The position numbers and the translations under genes are program-made. Of a DNA stretch of 64,000 bases, positions 1 through 7,884 are shown piece by piece. Source of the stretch: JACCTH01 sp035281645 (lineage in GTDB: Bacteria > Actinomycetota > Acidimicrobiia > Spongiisociales > ZC4RG35); assembly GCA_035281645.1 (NCBI GenBank), contig DATEDN010000092.1:1-64000 (forward strand). The letters are read 5' to 3'. The notes beneath the pieces were generated by a model. The model made no database searches. It had not been told where the DNA came from and saw only the letters and a program-made list of their open reading frames with translations. Position 1 is the stretch's first letter, and every line of letters begins with the position of its first letter.

Positions 1-189
1 CGCGCGTTCCCGGGTTCTAACCGGGAGCTCTTGTTGTCAAGGAAGAACCCCTCCCACCGCCAATGACTGACGGATGACTCTGCCCGACCCAGCCAGGAAC
101 ACTAACGATTGGGGTGCAGCGCTACAAGGGGAAAGCCCCAGAGCTAGTCCTAAGACCTACGGCGCGGTGTCGAAAGCTACCCTGGACCG

Positions 190-807
190 GTGAATCTGCG
201 CGAGTTCGAGGAACGGTTGACACGCCTCCCCGGCGTAGAGGCGGCCCGGGTCGTTAGCGACGGTGTCAAAGTCACCGAGATACATCTGATCACGGACCTC
301 GAGAAGCCGGCCAAACAAGTCGTGCGAGATGTACAGACACTCGCACAGGCGGCCTTCGGGGTATCTATCGATCGCCGGGTCGTCTCGGTGGTGCAACTTC
401 CCGACGCGGAGTTGTCCCAAGGTGACAGACCAGTCATCGTCGATGTGGCTGAGCGCCTCGACGGGTCCCACTCTCGCGTCTCCGTCACCCTCGCCTGGCA
501 GGGCGACAGCCTGGTTGGCGAGGTTGGTGGCGCCGCCGGCAACACAAGTCGGCACCGGCTGATCGCCGAGGCAACTATCGCCGCCCTTCGACAAGCCCTC
601 CAGGAGACCGCCGCGTTCGGTGTCTCGTCGGTGGATATCGCCACGCTCGGAGGCCAGCGCCTCGCCATCGCTCAGGTCGTCATCGTTACTGATGCAGATG
701 AGCACCTGATGGTCGGGTCAGCGTTGGCAGACGGGGACGCCAGCCGTGCGGTAGTGCGGGCCGTTCTCGACGCGCTCAATCGCCGCATTCCCGAACTCCG
801 CCGATAG
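190..807 (+). CDS. Conserved protein of unknown function, first gene of a coupled operon
   Basis: A 205-residue soluble protein starting at GTG, with no signal peptide or membrane segment. The first 70 residues look like a compact alpha/beta domain (LPGVEAARVV near 13-22, then KQVVRDVQ near 41-48 and a VVSVVQL strand). The rest looks like a second alpha/beta domain. The N-terminal pattern resembles, from memory, a recurring actinobacterial domain without a known role; no function can be assigned. Its TAG stop shares its last base with the GTG start of the gamma-glutamyltransferase-like gene at 807, so the two are probably translationally coupled. The GTG start follows no strong ribosome binding site and the upstream limit is uncertain. 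Confidence 0.75.
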   Translation: MNLREFEERLTRLPGVEAARVVSDGVKVTEIHLITDLEKPAKQVVRDVQTLAQAAFGVSIDRRVVSVVQLPDAELSQGDRPVIVDVAERLDGSHSRVSVTLAWQGDSLVGEVGGAAGNTSRHRLIAEATIAALRQALQETAAFGVSSVDIATLGGQRLAIAQVVIVTDADEHLMVGSALADGDASRAVVRAVLDALNRRIPELRR

Positions 808-2351
808 TGGCGTCGGCCGCAGCTGTCACACCTCACTTCCTGGCCACCGCCACAGCACTTGACCTTCTCGTGTCCGGCGGCGACGCGATCGACGCTGCCA
901 TCGGCGCCAACGCGGTCCTCTCCGTGGTTGCCCCCGAAACCTGCGGTATCGGTGGAGATCTCTTCGCCCTGATCCATTCACCGGGGGATCAGCGACCAAC
1001 CGCCTTGAATTCCTCAGGTCGTGCCGGTTCGAACGTCGATGCACAAAGCTTGCGCGAGGCGGGTCACGATCAAATGCCCACCATGCATCGAAGCACAGTG
1101 ACAGTCCCCGGCTGCGTGGACGGGTGGCACGAACTTGCTGCTCACGGGGGAAGGTTGTCCTGGGATAGGCGGTTGGCTCCCGCCATCGACTACGCCCGGC
1201 GAGGATTTCCGGCATCCTCTGAACTTTGTCGGGCTCTCGGTAGGAGAACATCCGAGATTGGCGACCAACCGATCAGTCGCTACCTCCTGCCAGGCGGTCG
1301 CCCTCCCAAACCAGGTGATCAGGTCGTCCGGCCCGATCAGGCGGAAACCCTAGAACTGGTCTCCACCGGCGATCGGGACAATTTCTATCTGGGCAAACCC
1401 GGTCGCGACATTGCTTCGGCTGTCGGTGGACTAATCACCGAAGAGGACCTGGCTACGAAACAGGCCGAATGGGTCGAACCATTGGGCCTCGATGTCTTCG
1501 GCCACAGAGCCTGGACGGTGCCGCCCAATTCTCAGGGCTACCTGACTCTGGCCGCTGCAGCTGTGCTGGAAAGGATCGGCGTGGAAGTAGATCCCGACAG
1601 CCCGTTGGGGTGGCACCTTCAAATTGAGTCTTATCGCAGCCAGGTGGCAGATCGAGGCGAAGTCCTCGCCGATCCTCGCTACAGCCAATTTCCCGCCGAT
1701 GCGCTTCTCAGCCCAGAAAGGCTTGCCGTCACCATCGACCGCACTCGTCGTCGAGACTTCGGCTCGACCAGAGTCGGGCCAGGAGGAACCGCCTATTTCT
1801 GCGTGATCGATGGGGACGGGATGGGCGTTTCGATCACCCAGTCCAACTTCATGGGTCTCGGAACTTCGATCGGTGCGGGCGAATCCGGGTTTTTCCTTCA
1901 CAACCGCGGCGCTGGTTTCGACCTCAGGCCGGGGAGCCCCAACGAACTCGCTCCCGGCAAGCGTCCACTCCACACTCTCGCGCCGACGTTGTGGACCTCG
2001 GGATCAAACCTGCTGGCGTTGCTCGGGACCAGAGGCGGCGACCACCAGCCACAGCTGCTCCTCCAAATGGCTGTCCGGCTGTTTCTGTCGAGGCACGATG
2101 TCGCCACGGCCCAGGCGCATCCGCGCTGGATCATCGAGGACCTCGCCGACCCTCAGTCCGCGGTGCGTGTGGAGGAGTCGACGTCCGAGGACGTCATTAG
2201 GGGACTGCAAGAGCGGGGTCACCGGGTCGAGATCGCTGAGGGTTTGCAGAGTGGATGGGGACCGGTTGGTGCGATCAAGGTCTCGCCCGAGGGATCGATC
2301 GATGCCGCGGCCGACCCACGCGTTGGAACAGCCTCGGCGGAGACTGTGTGA
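807..2351 (+). CDS. Gamma-glutamyltransferase-family protein (Ntn hydrolase)
   Basis: A 514-residue member of the gamma-glutamyltranspeptidase family. Family enzymes are made as one chain, cleave themselves, and use the new N-terminal Thr to transfer or hydrolyse gamma-glutamyl groups. The N-terminal part carries the family pattern SGGDAIDAAIGANAVLSVV and CGIGGD. The likely processing and nucleophile residue is Thr328 in GGTAYFCVID, with SITQSN just after it and LHTLAPT and GTRGGD further on. No signal peptide is visible, so it is probably cytosolic, unlike periplasmic GGT. It lies between an unknown gene (1-base overlap) and a histidine phosphatase (4-base overlap). Substrate is not predictable; related proteins include cephalosporin acylase-like members. 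Confidence 0.88.
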   Translation: MASAAAVTPHFLATATALDLLVSGGDAIDAAIGANAVLSVVAPETCGIGGDLFALIHSPGDQRPTALNSSGRAGSNVDAQSLREAGHDQMPTMHRSTVTVPGCVDGWHELAAHGGRLSWDRRLAPAIDYARRGFPASSELCRALGRRTSEIGDQPISRYLLPGGRPPKPGDQVVRPDQAETLELVSTGDRDNFYLGKPGRDIASAVGGLITEEDLATKQAEWVEPLGLDVFGHRAWTVPPNSQGYLTLAAAAVLERIGVEVDPDSPLGWHLQIESYRSQVADRGEVLADPRYSQFPADALLSPERLAVTIDRTRRRDFGSTRVGPGGTAYFCVIDGDGMGVSITQSNFMGLGTSIGAGESGFFLHNRGAGFDLRPGSPNELAPGKRPLHTLAPTLWTSGSNLLALLGTRGGDHQPQLLLQMAVRLFLSRHDVATAQAHPRWIIEDLADPQSAVRVEESTSEDVIRGLQERGHRVEIAEGLQSGWGPVGAIKVSPEGSIDAAADPRVGTASAETV

Positions 2352-2986
2352 CCATCGCCCTCGTAGTTCGCCACGGACAGGCCGAAGGGAACGCCGATCA
2401 CCGCTTCATCGGTCAGACCGATGTTCCCCTCGATGCCCTCGGGCGCCACCAGGCCGAAGCCCTGGCGAAGCGGCTTGCACCGCTGCCTATCAAGCGCATC
2501 CTCAGCTCGGATTTGAGCAGGGCCCGAGACACCATTGCCCCTGCGGCGGAGTTGTTGGGGTTACCGGTCGAAACCGATCTGCGGCTGCGCGAGGTCGCCA
2601 ATGGCGATTGGACCGGCCTTCTGCCGTCTGAGATTGAGGCGGGTTGGCCTGACATGTGGAAGGCTTATGTTGAGGGCGAGGATGTCCTGCGACCGGGCGG
2701 GGAGAACTGGAAAAAGGTCCGGCTTCGTGTGGTCGAGTGCGTCAGGGAGCTTGCCGGAACCGAGGAGCTAGTCGCGATCAGCACTCATGGCGGACCCGCT
2801 CTGTGCCTGGTGAATTGGTCACTCGGCCTGGCCCCTGACGGGAACATCTTCAAAGGACGGCTGGGGGCGGTTGAGAACGTGGCTCTCAATGTGATCGATC
2901 TCGAAGGACCTCGACTCCTGGCCTACAACGACCTCGGTCATGTCCCGGAAGGTCTTCCGCGGCTCCGGCTTCCCTTCTTCGACTAG
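2348..2986 (+). CDS. Histidine phosphatase family protein (phosphoglycerate mutase-like)
   Basis: A 212-residue histidine phosphatase. The GTG at 2348 was chosen because it overlaps the preceding stop by four bases (GTGA) and places the catalytic motif VVRHGQAEGN at residues 6-15. The RHG histidine is the phospho-acceptor. The partner motifs are LSSDLSRARDT near residue 57 and the second histidine in STHGGPAL near residue 147. Substrates in this family range from phosphoglycerate to alpha-ribazole phosphate and nucleotides, and nothing here narrows the choice. The gene closes the 190-2986 operon. Its TAG stop is interlocked with the stop of the convergent LLM gene through a shared CTAG. Confidence 0.9.
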   Translation: MTIALVVRHGQAEGNADHRFIGQTDVPLDALGRHQAEALAKRLAPLPIKRILSSDLSRARDTIAPAAELLGLPVETDLRLREVANGDWTGLLPSEIEAGWPDMWKAYVEGEDVLRPGGENWKKVRLRVVECVRELAGTEELVAISTHGGPALCLVNWSLGLAPDGNIFKGRLGAVENVALNVIDLEGPRLLAYNDLGHVPEGLPRLRLPFFD

Positions 2987-4011
2987 CCCCGGGTGCTGGA
3001 AACCAGATCCCGCCAGATCTCTTCTGGCCAATCGAGGCTGGTTTGCAGCGAGTAGTAACCAACCCGCTGGAGCCGGTCCCCATACCGATCGCGGATGGCC
3101 TGGCCAAGCGAGTCGAAAGGTGCCACGACTGCCACCTGGTGGAGCATCTCGTCGCTGATCAAACTTCCCATCTCAGCCCATTCGCCTCGTCGGGCCAACG
3201 ATGAGAGCCGCTCTCCGATATCCCACCCATGAGTTTCGAGGACAGACAGATAGTCCGGGGTTGAGGCGTAGAAGGCGATCTGCGATCTGACCGCCGCTTT
3301 TCCGGCTTCGATCTCGGCGTCGCTTTGGCCGGTGACGATCATCACGGTCGAGATGCGATCGATATCCGATAGATCGCGGCCGGCCGCCTTGGCCCCCTCG
3401 CTCATTCTCGGGATCACGACCTCATCCAAATACCTGACGGTATGGAAGGGATGGACGTGGAATCCTTGACAGACCTCACCGGCAAGCCGGGCCATGTATG
3501 GCCCGACTCCGGCAATCGCGACCGGGATGTCGGGGTGTTTGATCGGACCGGGATTGAAGAAAGGAGTCATGAGGCTGAACTTGTAGAAATCCCCCTCGTA
3601 CTTGAGGGGGGCACCGGTTTGGAATGTGTTCCAAATCGCTCGCAGGGCGGCGATGTAATCCCGCATCCGCGGGCCTGGTGAGAACCATTCACCAGAAAAT
3701 CGACGCACGATATGAGCCTTGACCTGGGTGCCAAGCCCGAGAATCAGCTTCCCCTCAGATGCTCCCGCTAGGTCCCAAGCGATTTGAGCCATGGTCATGG
3801 GCGAACGGGGGAAGGCGACCGCAATGGCGGTGCCGAGGGTCAAATCGGGTGTGACCTGCGACGCCAGGACGAGGGGGAAAAAGGGCTCATGGCTGGTCTC
3901 GGCGGTGAAGAAGCCGTCGTATCCGAGGCGAGCTGCTCTTGCCGCACTGGACTGAGCGTCGGAAAGGCCAGCGTGGGGATCGAAATAGAAGTCGACTTTC
4001 ATCGTCGACAT
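2983..4011 (-). CDS. LLM-class F420-dependent oxidoreductase
   Basis: A 342-residue luciferase-like monooxygenase fold protein (TIM barrel binding F420 or FMN). Visible family features are LGYDGFFTAETSHEPF near 29-44, LGTAIAVAFPRSPM near 58-71, and LILGLGTQVKAHIVRRF near 89-105. From memory it fits the MSMEG_2256-type subfamily of F420-dependent reductases. The substrate is unknown; such enzymes usually oxidise alcohols or reduce activated double bonds. It is transcribed alone, and its 3' end overlaps the histidine phosphatase gene by four bases. A second possible start lies three codons in (MKVDFYF). Confidence 0.85.
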   Translation of the reverse strand: MSTMKVDFYFDPHAGLSDAQSSAARAARLGYDGFFTAETSHEPFFPLVLASQVTPDLTLGTAIAVAFPRSPMTMAQIAWDLAGASEGKLILGLGTQVKAHIVRRFSGEWFSPGPRMRDYIAALRAIWNTFQTGAPLKYEGDFYKFSLMTPFFNPGPIKHPDIPVAIAGVGPYMARLAGEVCQGFHVHPFHTVRYLDEVVIPRMSEGAKAAGRDLSDIDRISTVMIVTGQSDAEIEAGKAAVRSQIAFYASTPDYLSVLETHGWDIGERLSSLARRGEWAEMGSLISDEMLHQVAVVAPFDSLGQAIRDRYGDRLQRVGYYSLQTSLDWPEEIWRDLVSSTRG

Positions 4012-4048
4012 TGTTGCTCAAGAACAGGCAGGTAGGCTCGCGCCGCCT

Positions 4049-4225
4049 ATGGAAAAGAAAGCCGGTGGCCGTCGGGTGGTGAAACTCCTCACCTTCGTCG
4101 GTGGCGTGGCAGCGCTGCTTTGGGCACTGCGAGATCGACTGATCTCGATCCCCACCGAGCGCGAGGAGTCTCCGCCATCGTTTCGGGCCGCCAACGGACA
4201 AGCCCCGCGCCAGCCCTCGGGTTAG
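4049..4225 (+). CDS. Small predicted membrane protein, 58 residues
   Basis: A short frame starts at ATG 4049 and ends at TAG 4223-4225. It reads MEKKAGGRRVVKLL, then one hydrophobic stretch (LLTFVGGVAALLWAL, residues 13-27), then a basic RDRLISIP and a Pro/Glu-rich tail. This is the layout of a single-pass small membrane protein with a charged C-terminal tail. It fits exactly between the LLM gene start and the permease 3' end, sharing TTAG with the latter. Similar tiny proteins ending in an RDRL-type motif occur in actinobacteria as far as I recall, but no role is known. It is supported by layout and composition only. Confidence 0.5.
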   Translation: MEKKAGGRRVVKLLTFVGGVAALLWALRDRLISIPTEREESPPSFRAANGQAPRQPSG

Positions 4226-5556
4226 AACGACCTCATTTGGTAGGTCTCCGATCGACCACCCACGATCAACCGCCCCAGCACGAGGAAGATCAACCCCGCC
4301 GTCACCATGCCCAGGAGCAGAGCCGGCAATCCATCGGGTCCGGAGCCGACGAGCGGAACCAACTCAGTTGCTTCGCGGTGTAGCCACAGTGCCACTCCGG
4401 CGCCGACTATCCAAGCGAGCAAACCGGCGGGGTTGAGGAATCCGTAGTCGCCGTGCCAGCGGAAGAGGTCATCTGACGAATAGCCTCCCGGTCGGACCAG
4501 GTAGGCATCGACGACTATCACCGCCATCGCCGGCCCCACCGCCACGGCCGCCAAGTCGGCTGCCTCTCTCAATAGGGCCTGATCGAGAAAGGCCGCGCCG
4601 GCTCCGGCAGCCAGAGCCGACATAACGAGCCAGAACCTGGTCGGGATGATCTCCATCACCGTCTGCATCGACATCGCCGATGCCGCCACGAGTCCTCCCG
4701 TCCCATCGACCTCCATGAAAGGAACCCACAGGATCAGCAATGCAGACCCGATCAACCCGGCTCCGAGCCCCGACATGTTGGAGAGGTCCGCCCCCACCCT
4801 TTGACCGAGGGCTGCTCCCGCCAGGATGAATGCGAGGGCGCCGATCGCAAAACCAAAGCCGAGACCGGTGGCCGTGTCGTCCTCCCGCTGGCCATAGCCC
4901 CCCAAGTCGGCTCCGACTGCGGCCCAGAGCACCGCCAGCGCCAGGATGCCGTCGAGACCTCCGACAAAGCTCTGGTTGCCAGACACCGCCTCAGTCGGAT
5001 CGGATCCCTCGAGAACTCGCCATACGACAACGAGCATTAGGGCCAGGACAATCCAAAAGAGACGGCGACGCACTAGCACAACGGTCCAGGCAAGGCCGTT
5101 CAGGAAGAAGAGCGCCGCCAAGATCGCCAACGCACCGGGAATCGCGTAGGGGGGCACTTCCAGGTTGAGAGCAAGCAGAGCCGACTCGACCCAATCGGAG
5201 GCGATTTGGATCACCAATGCCGCCCAACCCAACGTCAAGATGAGCCGGAGGAGGTTGAACACAAGGGCGCCGAGGCTTCCGAATGGCGCCCGGGCCAGAT
5301 AGGCGCCGGGCGCGCCGCTGGCGGCCGCCTGGCGTCCAAGCAGTCCGATCAGACCGGCGCCGATGATCGCCCCCAGCGGGGCCGCAATGATCAACTGGCC
5401 AAATCCCAAACCCGAGCCGGCCAGCTCGGCGCCCACCAGCAAGGCGGGAATCCCGGCTACGAAGAGCGCCATTACCGATGAGAGATCGGCGGAGTCGAGG
5501 CGGGCATCGCGGAATCCAATTGGGCCGACGGCCCATCCTTTGCGAACCTCCGTCAT
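4222..5556 (-). CDS. NCS1-like permease (purine/cytosine permease family)
   Basis: A 444-residue integral membrane protein with about 12 hydrophobic segments. The C-terminal region VVDAYLVRPGGYSSDDLFRW resembles the loop of nucleobase:cation symporter-1 proteins, as does the early segment ASGAPGAYLARAPFG. Family members import cytosine, purines, hydantoins, thiamine or related compounds with H+ or Na+. No biosynthetic or salvage genes lie next to it, so the substrate is open. The stop shares TTAG with the small membrane protein gene. Confidence is good for an NCS1-type transporter and low for any substrate. Confidence 0.78.
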   Translation of the reverse strand: MTEVRKGWAVGPIGFRDARLDSADLSSVMALFVAGIPALLVGAELAGSGLGFGQLIIAAPLGAIIGAGLIGLLGRQAAASGAPGAYLARAPFGSLGALVFNLLRLILTLGWAALVIQIASDWVESALLALNLEVPPYAIPGALAILAALFFLNGLAWTVVLVRRRLFWIVLALMLVVVWRVLEGSDPTEAVSGNQSFVGGLDGILALAVLWAAVGADLGGYGQREDDTATGLGFGFAIGALAFILAGAALGQRVGADLSNMSGLGAGLIGSALLILWVPFMEVDGTGGLVAASAMSMQTVMEIIPTRFWLVMSALAAGAGAAFLDQALLREAADLAAVAVGPAMAVIVVDAYLVRPGGYSSDDLFRWHGDYGFLNPAGLLAWIVGAGVALWLHREATELVPLVGSGPDGLPALLLGMVTAGLIFLVLGRLIVGGRSETYQMRSF

Positions 5557-5613
5557 CGGAGGGCGAGTGTATGCCCAAGCACTCCGTCCCGAAAGCCCGC
5601 CGTTAGAGGAGCG

Positions 5614-6810
5614 TCAGCACCCTGCGGTCTTGAGGATCGGATAAGGATTGACGGACAGTCCGTCATCGGGATGGACTTCAAAATGCAGGTGCGGGTTGGC
5701 ACCGATCGCGTTTCCGCTGTCACCGACAGTGCCGATGGGGGTCCCGGCGGTGACGTATTGGGATTCGATCGCGCTATCGAGATGGGATCCGATATAGGTC
5801 ACTCCATCCTCGCCATACAGCCGGAATTGCAGGCCACCGACCGGTCCGGTTTTGACCTGCAGGGCCCCCGCCACGGGGGCCACGACCGGGGTTCCCCGGT
5901 CGGCAAAAAGGTCGTTGCCTTCATGGAAACGTCCTCCGGAGCGAGGGAATCCCCAATCGTTGTAGAAAACCGCACCCGGAACTGGGCATGACCAGGCGGG
6001 CGACCCACCAGGGATGGTGAGTTCCTGACCGACCCGAATCAAGTTGGGATCTGCCAGGCCGTTGGTAGAAACCAATTGCGAAACCGAGGTCCCATACCGG
6101 GCCGCAACCGTGTTCAAGCTCTCGCCTTCAGCGACAACATGGACGGCGCTGCTGGTTGGGGAAACTGCTACCTCAGGCGGGAGGGGTCCGGCCAGTCGGA
6201 GCGTGGTGCCTACGTAGATGAGCGACGGATCAGTGATCCCGTTAACGGCAGCCAGAGTCTCGACAGCGATCCCGTAGCGAGAGGCAATCCCGGCCAGGGT
6301 TTCACCGGCCGCGACCGTATGTGACCCCGAGCCTGCCGGTGAGGGAGCGGCCTCGGCGGCGCCGGCGGCGTTCGCCTCGGCGGCGGGGACCGTCAACTCC
6401 TGGCCGATGCGGAGAAGGTCGGGGTCGGCCAACCCATTGGTCTCGACGAGCGCTGAAACAGTGGTGCCGAATTGAGAGGCGATATGTGCCAAGGTGTCAC
6501 CGGGGGCGACCACGTATAGGGCGCCTCCTCCCCCTCCCTGCGGGCCGGGGACTACGAGGACTTGTCCGACCTGAATCAGGTCTGGATTATCGATGCCATT
6601 GGCTTCGGCAATCTCTTGGACCGATACGCCGTGGGATCGGGCGATGGCGCCCAGAGTGTCTCCGCTTTCGACGACGTAATCCGCGCTGGCAGCTCCGACG
6701 GCCAAAGCCACGATCAAAGTCGAGGCCAGAACACGATGTCTGCGAAGTTTGGGCTCGGCGTCCAAGACGCCCTCCTGTTCCGGCCCCTGTCTCGCCCGAA
6801 CAGGCGTCAC
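5614..6810 (-). CDS. Exported peptidoglycan hydrolase: four LysM repeats plus M23 peptidase
   Basis: A 398-residue protein beginning at GTG. A basic N-terminus (KLRRHR) precedes a hydrophobic signal (VLASTLIVALAVGAASA, about residues 27-43). Four LysM domains follow, each with an SGDTL/PGDTL/AGETL/EGESL core and ending in an IQVGQ, LRIGQ, IYVGT or IRVGQ strand. The C-terminal 110 residues are a peptidase M23 domain with HEGND (zinc His and Asp) and HLHFEVH (catalytic and zinc His). It should bind cell-wall glycan and cut peptide cross-links outside the cell, acting in growth or division. A copy of the 53-bp repeat lies 20 bases upstream of its start. Confidence 0.93.
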   Translation of the reverse strand: MTPVRARQGPEQEGVLDAEPKLRRHRVLASTLIVALAVGAASADYVVESGDTLGAIARSHGVSVQEIAEANGIDNPDLIQVGQVLVVPGPQGGGGGALYVVAPGDTLAHIASQFGTTVSALVETNGLADPDLLRIGQELTVPAAEANAAGAAEAAPSPAGSGSHTVAAGETLAGIASRYGIAVETLAAVNGITDPSLIYVGTTLRLAGPLPPEVAVSPTSSAVHVVAEGESLNTVAARYGTSVSQLVSTNGLADPNLIRVGQELTIPGGSPAWSCPVPGAVFYNDWGFPRSGGRFHEGNDLFADRGTPVVAPVAGALQVKTGPVGGLQFRLYGEDGVTYIGSHLDSAIESQYVTAGTPIGTVGDSGNAIGANPHLHFEVHPDDGLSVNPYPILKTAGC

Positions 6811-6829
6811 ACGTTAGCCGACCCTTATT

Positions 6830-6882
6830 GCGAACCCAGGGTTCAGAGGGAGGCGCTACCTATCTGCCAGCCCTCAGAACCG
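6830..6882 (+). repeat. 53-bp imperfect-palindrome repeat, copy 1
   Basis: The copy starts GCGAACCCAGGGTTC, whose inner 13 bases are a palindrome, and ends in CCTCAGAACCG. GTTCAGAGGG in the 5' half can pair with CCCTCAGAAC at the 3' end, leaving one A-A mismatch, so RNA or single-stranded DNA could form a hairpin. It lies between the start of the LysM/M23 gene and the stop of the AbiEi/DUF559 gene. Confidence 0.9.
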
Positions 6883-7800
6883 CTAGGACTCGATTGCCTC
6901 GCGCAATTGGGCTATGACGAAGTGGGGTCGCTTCGTGAAATCCTCCCACGTGTAGCGAAAGATTCGCCAGTTGTGGGTGAGCGACAAATTGTCGCGAGTG
7001 CGATCACTTTGAAAGTCAGCTAACCGACTGTGCCAGCGACGACCATCGCATTCGCAACCGACACATACGTGAGGCCATGCGAAATCAATCCGCCTCTCGA
7101 AATCCCACGGGGCGGGGTATTGCCAAAGAGGCGTTGGTAACCCACCTCGTTCGAACACTCGAAGACCCAGTCTTTCGAGCCGCGAGGCGGTAATCAGTTC
7201 GTCGCCGACTCGTTCCTCGAGCAGTCTCCTCATGAGTCCGCAACCGTCGCGGCCCCGACGAGCCACCTGATTGAAGACGCGCTCGACATCTTCAATCAGA
7301 ATGAGCTTTCGCGCGAGAGAGTCGTCGAGAGCAAGTGCCATCGCGCTGGGGTGCAAGACCGCAGGCAGATCATTCAGGGTCCGCTCCGGCGAAGTTGTCC
7401 ACATTGAGTCAATTAGCTGACGGTGCTCTGCGAGCATGTCGAGCGAGCGATGGACTTCGACGCCCGGAAAATCGTGCGTCGTTCTGGCTTGGACCGTGAC
7501 CACTGATAGGCCGCGAGCAACATATGGAATGCCGTGAATCTCAGCCGCAGACTCGTGGGATACGGTTGGGTTGCCGGGCAGGATGGCTGTGGCAGCTCGT
7601 AGGAGACCCTGCTGACTGGCGTTTATGCCATTGACCTTGTACAACCCGCGGCCGGCCACGCTCCACATGCCGGTCTCTGTTCGATGCTTAATAGCCGCCT
7701 TCGAAAATCCCAAGGACACAACCTGGTCGTGGCCAAGAAATCCTGCCTGTCTTGACGCGATGGCGGCAAGGGCGTAGTCGTTTCGCATAACTCGGAACAT
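6883..7800 (-). CDS. AbiEi-type antitoxin domain protein with C-terminal DUF559 nuclease-like domain
   Basis: A 305-residue protein. The N-terminal part (ASRQAGFLGHDQVVSLG near 15-31, RGLYKV near 51) is the winged-helix AbiEi antitoxin-type domain. The C-terminal 70 residues match DUF559, a Vsr-like restriction-endonuclease fold, with RIDFAW (Asp239), CECDG (Glu250) and WRIFRYTWED. Actinobacteria carry many such genes, usually without a cognate AbiEii toxin, and none is adjacent here. The gene sits alone inside a pair of inverted 53-bp repeats, which suggests it moves with them or acts on them. The nuclease-like domain could in principle process the repeats, but that is speculation. Start is ATG 7800; MRND at 7788 is an alternative. 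Confidence 0.82.
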   Translation of the reverse strand: MFRVMRNDYALAAIASRQAGFLGHDQVVSLGFSKAAIKHRTETGMWSVAGRGLYKVNGINASQQGLLRAATAILPGNPTVSHESAAEIHGIPYVARGLSVVTVQARTTHDFPGVEVHRSLDMLAEHRQLIDSMWTTSPERTLNDLPAVLHPSAMALALDDSLARKLILIEDVERVFNQVARRGRDGCGLMRRLLEERVGDELITASRLERLGLRVFERGGLPTPLWQYPAPWDFERRIDFAWPHVCVGCECDGRRWHSRLADFQSDRTRDNLSLTHNWRIFRYTWEDFTKRPHFVIAQLREAIES

Positions 7801-7829
7801 GCCAGAACCGACAGGGACTTTCTAGATGT

Positions 7830-7882
7830 CCGTTCTGAGGGCTCACAGATAGGTACAGGCGCCCCCTGAACCCTGGGTTCGC
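7830..7882 (-). repeat. 53-bp imperfect-palindrome repeat, copy 2 (inverted)
   Basis: Read on the minus strand this copy begins GCGAACCCAGGGTTC and ends CCCTCAGAACGG. It differs from copy 1 at eight positions. It begins three bases after the stop codon of the DUF885 gene and ends upstream of the AbiEi/DUF559 start. GTTCAGGGGGC can pair with GCCCTCAGAAC, with one mismatch and one G-T wobble. Confidence 0.9.
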
Positions 7883-7884
7883 TC

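Larger units (their letters stand above)
6830..7882. mobile_element. Putative one-gene element bounded by 53-bp inverted repeats
   Basis: Two copies of a 53-bp sequence lie in inverted orientation at 6830-6882 and 7830-7882 (45 of 53 positions identical). The invariant ends GCGAACCCAGGGTTC face outward and the CAGAAC ends face inward. The 1053-bp unit contains only the AbiEi/DUF559 gene, which nearly fills it. Hand counts of five 60-base lines inside give 50 to 62 percent G+C, somewhat below the flanks. No target-site duplication is obvious: the left flank ends CTTATT and the right begins TCTTAG. Two further solo copies of the repeat are in this window. The mobile nature is inference; the repeats themselves are direct observation. 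Confidence 0.55.

Noticed and set aside
1..189. Possible structured RNA or 3' end of an earlier gene
   Set aside because: A small CCCGG/CCGGG stem at 9-25 and GGGG/CCCC pairing near 130-150 are visible, but no known riboswitch, tRNA or T-box pattern could be matched, and short open frames at the edge are uninformative.
6883..7800. Complete AbiE toxin-antitoxin system
   Set aside because: No AbiEii-like nucleotidyltransferase toxin gene is adjacent; only the AbiEi-like protein with DUF559 is present.
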